Below are positions 35,827 through 48,270 of a DNA stretch of 64,000 nt, in pieces; within the stretch, counting starts at the first letter, position 1, and every line of letters starts with the position of its first letter. The position numbers and the translations under genes are program-made. The DNA comes from Sipunculus nudus (lineage: Eukaryota; Annelida; Sipuncula; Golfingiida; Sipunculidae): contig CM049318.1 in assembly GCA_026874595.1 (NCBI GenBank), positions 30,414,956-30,478,955 of the forward strand, given 5' to 3'. Under the pieces are notes generated by a model, which was given only the letters and a program-made list of their open reading frames with translations, ran no database searches and was not told the origin of the DNA.

Positions 35827-38800
35827 ATATGTGTGTGTGTGTGTTTATAAGATATATAAGAAATTAAATATTCTTGTAACATTTTATGACTCAACTAAGA
35901 GAAAAGTTTCCGAGGTCAATCACTTTTTTTGCGTGCATGATGCATTATCTTCAATTTCTTAATTGTCCTATGAAAACTTTAGAAAATAAGCCCCGAGTTA
36001 GAATTCATTATGTGTATAAATTGTTACCTGCCGTAATAAGTGTAAAGTAATGACACTTGATGTGAACATGACTAGTATTTCTTGCTTTTAAAATTACTGT
36101 CTTAATACATGTATATTTTTTTCTCAGATTAGTGTCTAGAGATTTAGTGTCTAGAGTGTCTTTCCCCGAGCTGGCTGGAGTATGTGTGTGTGTTGGGGGG
36201 AGGGTGTAGCCCCCTCCGACGCCTGCTAAATACGCCCCTGTTATAACAGAAAACCAGAGATATTCCTTGGACAATCATGAATGTGTTTTATGAAATTCGG
36301 GGGTTTTATATTCTCAAAATGTTGTAATTGACCCATGTATAGCTTGTAACATATTCATTAATTTCATCCTATTGCGAATGCTTGGTCATCTGAGGCCCCG
36401 AGGGATATCTTATGAAAATAATAATGTTGCCTTACATGAAAGGGATACAACTATAACTGGCCCTGCACAATTTTCTGTATGTGTGTTTAGTTATATGCTC
36501 TTTGTACAAATACATGTATTTGCATGAGTAAACATTTGTAAAATAACAAGTTAGTTATAGTACACACATATATTTAATATATACATGTACTATTTATCAG
36601 ATGATCTACTATACGTTGTATGCAGTGTTAACGTGACTATATACAAAGGAAGTATTTCTTTTATTAGGCTACATGTCAGCTCGACCGAATGATTGCATGA
36701 TTAAATTTCAAGAAGGCTGGATAAATGTGGTTTTCCGAAACCCTACAGTTAATCTAAAAAACAAACCTTTTTCAAGAAAAGGATGGTTGGAAAACCTGAA
36801 CAGTTGTTTCAACTGTCAAGATTAAAGGAAGTCACTACCGAAGAAATGGTTTATGTTAGGCTCCATTTATATTATATCATGTTCTTATTAATCCTAATGT
36901 CGTGGGGACGGATTTCTTAATTACTAATTTTTCGTGATATTTTTATACAATACACTAAAGCTAACCTTTATTTCCCCAGAGGCAAATAAAGCAAATGTGG
37001 CGGTTATCTAACAGCAAAATAATACTCCTCCGTGTATGTATTCATTACGGTTAATTCAGAAAGAAAAATAACGGAACAGATTTACGTCTTGCGACATACT
37101 GTGAAAGTGGTTTTGTTCGCGCGGTTTTTATGTTCGCGCTTTCCGCGGGGCGTGATTTGCGCTAAATTAAGAACTCGTTAATTCCAACTCCCCAGACAAG
37201 TCCGTGTAGTTTACTTTTTAACCGTCACTTTTGTTAGGTATAAGTAAAGAGAAACGCCAAAGTGAATAGACGATCCTGTGTCATATAGATCATTAATATT
37301 TGATGGGACACTGAGAAATTAAATAAAACTGTTTATATACAAAATTTATTTTTATGCACAAAAGACTAGTGTTTTCATCGTAATTTTTGTATTCACCCTG
37401 GCGGCGCTTGGCTAGTTGTGATGTTGCTAGCTGATCGTTCGCCACTAGGAAAGCGGCAGGTTCTGGCCTGACACACAGTCACTTGAGTCAGGTAATCCCT
37501 CCTCGCTTGAGTTGCGGCTTCTTCACCCAGGATGACAGAGTAGTGATAATGAACAGATTTCATAACAAGTGATATCTCAGCTGAAAACCATTCCACTTAA
37601 TAATTATTTATATAAACAACTGTGAAACAAATAGCCTTTGAAACCCTTTAGAACCGCTCTCCAAATGTCTTTGATGTACAGCTATAGTCCGTTTCATCCC
37701 CTCATGTCCACCTGTTTTTTATATGAAAATTTTTATTAGGTATATTTCAAGGGAAACAATTATAGTGTAGAGGAGAGGATTACAGAACCTAATTTTCCAC
37801 TGAATAACTAAATTTCTTCCTTATGCCATATTTGAGTAACATAATTTTCTGAAAATATTAGAAATCAGTCTACATTTTACAACATATCAGACCCACTTAT
37901 GGCGGTCAAGGTCATTGGTCACATGCTAAAAACAGCCTCAACTGACAGCTGTTGATTGGCCGACCTCATGTAAACACTCTAAAAATATAACCAGCTAAAA
38001 CAAAGATGGCTACTTATGGAGGGACACACCATATCTGCCAGATCATGATAAAGAGATAAAAATGTTGTGAAACATAAACGGGGGAATTATTGTAAAATTC
38101 TTGACTGTCATATTAGGTTGTCATTTCCATATGTTGTTTACTTGGAAAATATTGAAAAATATAAACTTTTAAGTAAATCATCTACTAAAAACAGGTGGAC
38201 AGCAGGTGGTGAAATGGACTATAGTCCGTCCCAAAACCCGTGTCCGCATGTTTTTTCGCGATAATTATTTTTAAAATATTCTTTAAAAATGCCCTTTGGT
38301 CTGAAGTAGATAAACGGATATTCCGCCGATTTTGTGTAAAGAAGTTATATATCATGTAAAATGTATTAACTTTGCGACTCTTTTGCGTTATTTATGCTGA
38401 AATACCGTGAATGGCGTCTTACCGGCACTACTGGACAGTACATTCCTCCATGTTACACTTTCCATGTCTATGGCTGCGTTTGGTGTTTATTAGACAACAG
38501 TGACGTCACAAAGACGTCACAGTGATCGGTCGCGCGTCACCTTCAATTGACTGACGTCATAAGTTTGACTAGCTTGTTTATTATCAGTTCTCAGGCAAGG
38601 AATAAGTCGTAAACGCTGTAACTTGTTTTGTTATATTTTGGATTATTCGTCTCATACAAAATTAAAGCAAGGTAAGGCATAACTTTTTGCGCAGGTAGTC
38701 GTCGGAATAGCTCCTGCAACCTTTGGAAAAGAAAGGTTTACACAGCTTTACTTGTATAAAAAGTTATTCCGGAAAAGCATGCGGACACGGGTACTGGGAC

Positions 38801-41800
38801 GGACTATATAAAAAAAAATTATAGTCCGTTCCACCAACCGTGAAACACTGTTTTTTCGTGATCATTTTTAAAGGAATTGAGACAGAACAAAGATTTTTGG
38901 TACAGAGTTAAATGAGAACGCGACCTAATTTTCTGAAAGGAAAAATGCCACATAACCGAGATGAATAGCCTGTAATGAACAAAAATCAAAATCCAGGAGA
39001 AACTCGCGGGCTGTTTACGACATTTTATACCTGGTCAACTGACAAGATTCTGCCTCGCACGTGCGTGACGTAATAAGCGGTGTTCCATTTTGCAGGAGAT
39101 AGAATCCCGCTGTTTGGCGATGTATGTGGTCAAACAATAATTAATAGCAGCTAGCACGTTAAGTTCTATCATTAATACATGCATGTAGCCCCTCTTATAT
39201 CATATGATTGTACATGAATGATGAATGACACCCCTGCTCTCTCCCTTTGATGCGCTTTTTCAGAGACAGGATAAAAAAAAAACTGATACATTTACAACAA
39301 CAATAAAGTTACTACAATGGGTCGGTATATTCATCACGAAAAAACCATGTATCACCTGAATGTGTTGATAACAGTGACATACACCGTTCAAAACTGTTAT
39401 TTCCACCGCCACCACCCATATTTTAAATATCGATGGAAGATTTCTATCCTTATGACCATATCAGTGATTACAAGCCGTGTTAATAACAATATTAATGGTT
39501 AAAACGGAAAGACTTGTGTACACGTTTGTGCCCTACAGATTTTCTCCAAGCAGGTCCCCACGCACTACCAACTTTTACAATGTATCACTGGCGGCTCTCT
39601 GTGCAGAGGTCACACTGTCCATTCAATCCAATGTCAATTTCAAGCTCCGCAGGGGTAAACATTTTTAATTTGAATGAACTTTCGTTTTCGTTCATAAACT
39701 ATTCCTCAGTGACAGTCAACTGAATACAATATTTGATGAGCCTTTCGTTGATTTTTTTTCTATTTTCCATGGAAGAGGAAATTCTGGTGCTTCCAAAGGC
39801 CTACTGTGAATTAATTGGTAATATCAGAAACATATATTCATTACCCTTCCGTATTTTTAAATATGACGTATGTATACAGTGATATGTCAACATACCAATT
39901 AAATGTTATTTGATTTCTGAAAACATTTTATGTCTGCCTTAATTTAGGCATAACCTACGGACCAGAATAAACATATATAATTGATGTCTTGCGTCATCCC
40001 AACCTTGAAATGGGATCGTCTATATCGCGCTGCAAGTACGCCCGGAACGGTCTTAAGTTGGGAGAATATTAATTCCCACCAGTTCATAATAATTGGGGGT
40101 GGCAAGAAGCCAGTATATGGGTGAGGCCACTGAAAATGTCCCCAGGCCCTTTTAGTTTGTCCTCAGCCTTTAGTTCCAACGGCATTCAACCCAGATGGGA
40201 AAATCCTGCAAGATGATAGGCCCTATGTAATTTTTGCATTTGGAAAAATTATTCGTTCATCTGCTAAGGCAAAGAATAATAAGGAAAACAGTGATTTATC
40301 TATTTACTGGGTGTCCCCATTTGAGGTTATAATGTTTCCATGTGGGCTACATGTACATATTCAATTTTACTGATCATTTATTTCTAGATATAATAATCAA
40401 AGTAACCCATATCAGAGTATTTTACGGAATTAGTAATTTTGAAAAATTTACACACCTTGCCGTCGGCATATTATATGAAAAGATGTCCGAAAATACACAT
40501 TTTTTTTACGATATCCAATGTTTTCTTGTGAAATTTGAAATTTATGTTCCTACAGGAAATAAACAAAACACGGTTTCAGCTGGCTAAATAGTGTGCAAAA
40601 TGAAATTTAAAACAAAAGCCAAATCTGGAGTGGCTTAACATTAAGCCTATACTGCAGATTGGCTTTTGCATATATTTTATGAAACCGGTTTTTGACCTTG
40701 GTAGACAAAGGAGTTAATTTTAAAAGTCTTAAATATTATGAGGATACAAATATATGTCATGTGTTGTATCTTCTTCCATTCTGATCACTGGCTGGGGCCA
40801 TTTTCAGTGGCCTGATCGACCCATATAGGCCTATTATAATGAAGAGATGGACCATATAATAAGAAACACGCCAGGAAAATGTCAGATAAGTAAAAGTTAT
40901 AAGGAAATTTCCAAGAAAAGGAACATATTTAACACCAATAGCAATTTTTACATGAAAAGTATCGGCAATGCATAAGCAAATGATCGAAACCTCATAGGAC
41001 AATGTTTCAGCTTGGCTAGAACAGTCCAATATTTTAGGAGGGGTTTGACACATTGATATATTATAAATGTACCAGTTCTTTTGAACTTTGTTGATAAACA
41101 AATGGAATATTTATGATAAAATCAAAAGTCATTTCGTGACTTCAATACCATGACTATAAATCGGACGGTAGCTATTCATTTTCTTAATTTGCAATCCTTG
41201 CTTTGTTGCCCACAGTTTGTGCTGCCATGGAGCCTGCTTACATCGCCTAAAATGACAGGGTACTTGCCCGCGTGTATATTACAAGTTGACAAAATATAAT
41301 AGCTCATCTTAGAACAGCATTTCCGGCAGTGCAAAACACTGGTTTTAAGTGGATTTACCCCAGGCTGTGGTAATAATGTTCTTAAAACACATATGATACG
41401 TGCAAAAAAAAAAAAATAAGCAATATCAATTGAATCAGTTTAGGATAATTTTGCCATGTCGGATGTATATATATATATATGACAAGTTGGACCACCGGCT
41501 GCATGAATGAAACTGCCTGCCTGGCCATGACCAGTATTTGATATCGGAGCCCAGCTGGGTCTACTGAACACGGTGACACCTGCTGACCTCTTCATAACTG
41601 TATTCAGGAAATTTCATGCGACGACCGTGACGTCACGGTTACGTCATTCCATTATGACGGCAAAGATTTCACATACAACGCCGTTCAGTTTGGCCAAGTT
41701 GGCTATGCACTTCTCACATAAAGTAAACAACACCTCAGCGTCGTGATGTAAGTTGTTTGTAATACATTATCACTGACTTCATATAAAATTAGGTCGTTTT

Positions 41801-43639
41801 CTAGGCATTCACCGTATAGCTAAGAACACAGATTATATATCAAGGTAGAAAAGAAAACATGAAAAAACAGTGTTTCATGGTTGGTGGAACGGACTTTAGT
41901 CCGTCCCAGTACCCGTGTCCGCATGTTTTTCCGGAATAATTTTTTATACAAGTAAAGCAGTGTAAACCTTTCTTGTCCAAAGGTTGCAGGAGCTATTCCG
42001 CCGACTACCTGCGTAAAAAGTAATACCTTACCTTGCCTTGATTTTATATGAGACAAATAATCCAAAATATGACAAAAAATGCTACAGCGTTTACGACTTA
42101 TTCCATACCTAAGAACTGATAATAAACAAGCCAGTCAAACTTATGACGTCAGTCAATTGATAGTGACGTGCGACCGATCACTGTGACGTCTTTGTGACGT
42201 CACTGTTGTCTAACAAACACCAAACGCAGCCATAGACATGGAAAGTGTGACATGGAGGAATGTACTGTCTAGCAGTGCCGGGAAGACGCCATTCATGGTA
42301 TTTCAGCAAAAATAACGCAAATGAGTCGCAAAGTAAATACGTTTTTCATGATATATAACAACTTTACACAAAATCGGCGGAATATCTGTATATCTGCTTC
42401 AGGCCAAAGGGCATTTTTAAAGAATATTTTAAAAATAATTATCGCGAAAAAACATGCGGACACGGGTACTGGGACGGACTATATATGAGCCAACCGCAAT
42501 TGTGGTCAGCTCTATTTGTCTTTCACACATAGCAGGCGGCTTCTTATTAGTAATGTTGCTGTTGTTGAGCAGTTCTATCATTTACTCATGTCAAGCAGCG
42601 TGTCTCGGTGAAGTACCATCATACCACCATCAAAGGAAATTAGTCCCGGTAATTTCGAATTGTGTACCCCGTGCAATCACGGTACTCACTATAGCCAGTA
42701 GCATGTACGCAGTCACCCGAAGTTTGTTAGGTGGAGGGTCGGTAGGTTCCGTTACAAACCTATCTTTTATGTTATCGTTTAATTATTTTGATAATTTGAT
42801 ACAAATTGAATTCCCCATACATATTAATTTGCGCGATAATTCGAACTGCGCTAATGCTGTAAAATGGAAAAAGTGCGAAAATTCAGACGCGCCAAATTAA
42901 CCACTTCCACAGGATCAGTGACGACCGAAGATGACTGACTAAAATTACATCCACTTAAGGATTCGTATTGATGACGTCACAGTGATATGTGTACGTCATA
43001 TGTTTGTTACGTCACACATATGTCTCTCCCTCATCACAAGGATCAACAGATATGGCCACTTGAACTGATGCCATCATTTTTGCATCTCTTTCTAGAAATT
43101 GTAAACACCGCCCCAGCTTCGCAAAGTAAATGCATTTATTTTATGCTTATTTAAATTTCATAAATCGCCACAATTACTATATTTGAAAAATGCTAAATTG
43201 CAGTGGCAAACAAAATATACTTGACAGAAATATCGTGAAAAATTAGGTGGACAGGGGTGGTGTACTGGATTTTATTTTTATAAACCACAGAGTCGAAATG
43301 TTGTGAATTTGCGATTCTGCACTGTGTCCGTTAATACTTCATTATTCCAGTCACTTGATTTATAATACTGCTACTGATATTCATAATAATACTGGTTATA
43401 GTAAATAATAATAATATATTTATTTTCAAGGTATATCCAAAGTTGTTTAACAAGGCAGCTATCATGAACGTTGGCTTTACCATGATCCAACAACTCGGAC
43501 ACTTTGATTGCGTCATTTTTCATGACGTAGACCTTCTTCCGGAAGATGACAGACATTTGTACATGTGTACGTCACATAGACCGGGGCATCTGGGATATCT
43601 GGTGCAAAAGTTTAATTATACGTAAGCTTATTAAATTTT

Positions 43640-43707
<68 letters not shown>

Positions 43708-46700
43708 GTATATACATCTCTTGATTTTCTGTCGATCATTGCATATGCATTTGAATATATTTATGTTGTCTAAATTAAAATGACCTCTCACCTGCTCAGA
43801 CACCAATTTTCCTCTTTTGATTTAATTTATCCCATAAGAAAGATACCAATCGAATGCCTAAAATTAAGGATAAATATTGTAAATGAATGTGGTTACATAT
43901 ATTAAGATTGAACAGAGCACAATTAACCACATTTTGATTTCCGAGCACTGATTTACCCAACCCAAAAGAAAGCACACCCACCTACAACCCCATAATTATA
44001 TATATGTGTGTGTGTGTGCGCGCGCGCGTGTGTATGCATGCGTGTGTGTGTTATGGTTATATATTAATGAATACCACACAACATCTCTTCATTAAGTTCG
44101 ATATGAACAAAATAATTAATTGAAGCTAACATGTTGATAGAATGGTCAATATTTATATACACTGTAGTATTCAAGTTATATATTTAATTGATTTTTATTT
44201 CCTTGTAGGTTAATCTATCCAGGTCTGTTCGGCGGAGTGACAGCTTTTACACCGACACAGTTCCGTATGGTTAACGGATTCTCTAACTTATTCTGGGGCT
44301 GGGGCGGAGAGGACGATGACATGTATAACAGGTGAGGATACTGACAAGAATAACAGGTTTCGATACTGACGTGTATAGCAGGTGGGTACACCGACATGTA
44401 TAACAGATGGGTTCATCGACATGTAAAACAGGTGGATACATCACTGTTATAACAGATGGGTACATCGACGTTTATAACAGATAGGTTCATCGACATGTAA
44501 AACAGGTGGGTACATCACTGTTATTACAGGTGGGTACACCGACATGTATAGCAGATGGGTTCATCGACATGTAAAACAGGTGGGTACATCGTTGTTAAAA
44601 CAGATGGGTACATCGACGTTTATAACAGATAGGTTCATCGACATGTAAAACAGGTGGGTACATCGCTGTTATTACAGGTGGGTACACCGACATGTATAAC
44701 AAATGGGTTCATCGACATGTAAAACAGGTGGATACTTCACTGTTATAACAGATGGGTACATCAACGTTTATAACAGATAGGTTCATCGACATGTAAAACA
44801 GGTGGGTACATCGCTGTTATTACAGGTGGGTACACCGACATGTATAACAGATGGGTTCATCGACATGTAAAACAGGTGGGTACATCGTTGTTATAACAGA
44901 TGGGTACATCGACGTTTATAACAGATAGGTTCATCGACATGTAAAACAGGTGGGAACATCGCTGTTATTACAGGTGGGTACACCGACATGTATAACAGAT
45001 GGGTTCATCGACATGTAAAACAGGTGGGTACATCGCTGTTATAACAGATGGGTATATCGACGTTTATAACAGATAGGTTCATCGACATGTAAAACAGGTG
45101 GGTACATCGCTGTTATTACAGGTGGGTACACCGACATGTTTAACAGATGGGTTCATCGACATGTAAAACAGGTGGGTACATCGCTGTTATAACAGGTGGG
45201 TATATCGACGTGTATAACAGATGGTACATCTACGTGTTAAACAGGTGGGTACATCAACATGTATAACAGGTGGGTACATCAACATGTATAACAGTTGGGT
45301 ACATCGACGTGTATATCAGGTTGGTACATCTACATGTAAAACTGGTGGGTACATCGACGTGTATATCAGGTTGGTACATCTACATGTATAACTGGTGGGT
45401 ACACGACAGGTTTAACAAGTGGGTACATCGGTCATCCCCCCCCCCCCCTACGAGTTGTAGATTTTTTTTTTAATTTAGGTTGTAATCGTGCAATCTTGGG
45501 TAGCTTAAATACAATGTAAAGCAACGACATACATTGTTACTGGAAGCATGCGTTGTACTTTGCGTTTTTTCACCAGATTTTCTTTGTAAGGTTGAAAGGG
45601 GGGGGGGGGGGCTTTAATCCGCCTTTGTATATATTTGGTAAAAGTGCTAACAGACAAAGCAATGAACCAGAGATAAAACGTAACCCCGTTTTCTTTTTAA
45701 CAATATGGGCTGCAATGTCATCAGAAAGTAGCATGCACGCCAAATAGAAACATTTTTTTATCGATTTGTATAATAACAACCCATCGAGTTATATGTACCT
45801 GTGCAGTCAGTGCCACACATGTACCACGTGTGATGGTCAGGTGTAGATACAGGTGGTCTCTTTATTTAAGTATGTCCCGTTCTGTCACCCTCACCTCACA
45901 GCTGACCAACATTGTCACCATGCCAACCGAGCGCGATTTGGAAGGCGGGACTTACAACATTGTCAATATTATGGGGGTATCCATGGACTGTCACTCTTGT
46001 ACTTTGGCACCTGTCACAAATCACAGGTGAATGACACGCATTATAAACGTTTTTCACATAGGCGGATACAAGGGACTGTCTCTGTATACCTATATAAGTA
46101 GGTACAGAGTATCCCTGCTATCGACTTGTGACTGAGTATTAATTAAGCTGGTAGCGAGTCAGATTCACTTAGCATGTGTGATAGGTGCCTGTGCGCATGT
46201 GTGGGATACGCGCGCCACTGTGTGCCGTTTTCATTCCATAACAGATTCTAGGCTACATAGACACAAATGGCGATTAAAATGTAAGATACAGGTTATCTAG
46301 TCACCGGACCGCAGAAATATGCACCTTGGCGCGATTACATCTCAATGCGATAAGAATTTGCAGAAGGGGGACTATGCATATTTTTACAAACACAGGCAAC
46401 TTATTTGTTCAGATAAAGGTATGTATTGGTAAGCTTGTGCGAACAAAAGATTTATTTCAAATACACGTGATCTCTCGATAAAACACACGAACGGTACTCA
46501 AAACCATTATGAACATGTTTGGCTAGTAGTGCTTTGTTACTGCAACCTCCGCTCAGGTCAGCTGTTGAAACAAGGATGGAACCCTGCAAGCGATTTTTTC
46601 ATCCGGCTCTGCATTTCAGCAGCCTTGACTGACATTGATTGAGGTTGCTGGGGCAACCACTGCATACAGCCATAGCGGACCACATGGACCCGGACGCCGT

Positions 46701-47957
46701 CACCTGGTCACGCCCATTTACAGAAAACGTGCTTTAACAGGGTGGCATATGGTATTGCTTGTATACATGAACCGCCACGTCACAGATATCGCGCCGCAAT
46801 ATTGTTCCCCAGGTTTTACGAAATTACAAACAACAAAGACAATAATATTCTTTATAACTGTCATATTTGGCAATAATGTTGTCAATGCATGCTCTCTATT
46901 TGAACCATTGACTTCTTCGGTGAAATTTACAATACCCAGGCGCCGCAACTCGATTTCGCCGTACTAGCGTGTCGAGCGCACGGCCATTTGCAGGAGGTTT
47001 ATCCTTAATGTTCACAGATAGACCTTCTGTGCGGATAAAGGATTATGGTATAGGTTAAACAATAAAACAAGGACGGACAAATATCTCTGAACAAAACCAG
47101 TCAATCAATCGGTTGCATTTTTTAACAGCGTGATTGTCGTGACACTTAAGCATGTAAGTAAAATAGATATAACAGTAATGTATGTAATTTATCATCAAGT
47201 TTTGTAACACTGAACCCAAGCGGTTCGGTTGACATACATTTTCCTAAGATCTACTGTACCAACTGTCTGTCAGAGCTCCATGACCGAATACATACGAAAA
47301 ACAAAGCATGAATCCCATCCCTATATTCACGTCCATCATTTCCTGTGCTTTTCATGACTTGGTTGTCAATCATATATAAAATAAGTGGCATATACTTGTA
47401 TGCAGTCAGAATTTCACCAACATGCAGGTGTTTTGCCAATATATGCTGAGTCATAAATCTTATTCGCATAAGTCATGCTGGGTAATGTTATGAAAATTAA
47501 GGGTTGGTCTGGTTGTTTTCATAGCCAACTTTTTCCAGGGTTCGCGCAAGGCGATATGACGTCATCAGGTGGCCTAGTGCCGTGGCAACATACACCAACA
47601 TCCCGCACAAACGGGATAACCCTGTCAACCATAAGAAGTAGGTGTCTCATCCACGTTCCCCAAAATGGGGCGTAACACTAATCTTATGACAGCTTATTTT
47701 TTAGAAAAAAAAATTTGAATAATTTTGAGAGATGATTTATATTCATATTCGATTGTTCATATTAAAAATTATAATCTAAAAATATATGTTAAGCAATAAT
47801 TGCACCTAGTGTACGTTTCATTTTAAGATTTATTAGTAAAGAACCATCTATTTTCAGAGCGCATTTTGAAACTTCTGTATATGTATTCGAATATATATCT
47901 GACGAATGCGAAAGCATGAAATCACGTGTTAATGTGTAACCGACCATTTTCGTTATA

Positions 47958-48020
<63 letters not shown>

Positions 48021-48218
48021 TACTAGTATGCAGTCGTGACTTGACATTTCGATTCTTAAGAATACGAAAACCTTGCAATCCGAATTTTTTTGTGAAAGAC
48101 AAATGGAAGCCAAAGAATCAGTCTTGATATACCGACAGCCATGGAGTCCGACTCAGACATTACATATCATAACAAAAATTAACATATCGATGTATTTTCT
48201 GACTTATCAATTCGACCT

Positions 48219-48270
<52 letters not shown>

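Larger units (their letters stand above)
35498..43430 (+). other. B4GALT-like intron 2 (7.9 kb)
   Basis: Contains a GTCGTATT-type repeat (35,590-35,755), a compound (CA)n/(TA)n/(TG)n microsatellite (35,765-35,845), the MITE chain (37,683-42,483) and a diverged MITE relative (42,960-43,262). The stretches 35,850-37,680 and 39,000-41,590 show no exon or domain I can support. Confidence 0.75.

Noticed and set aside
42454-42900. 148-codon plus-strand ORF
   Set aside because: It starts inside the terminal repeat of a MITE, has no family motif and no matching splice phase with the surrounding gene.
44215-45473. ORFs across the minisatellite, and the idea of a CRISPR array
   Set aside because: Units are continuous tandem repeats without unique spacers, in an intron of an animal gene; ORFs are by-products of the repeat.
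46635-46967. 110-codon ORF in intron 4
   Set aside because: Does not match the family sequence expected between exons 4 and 5, which is fully supplied by 47,539-47,637.
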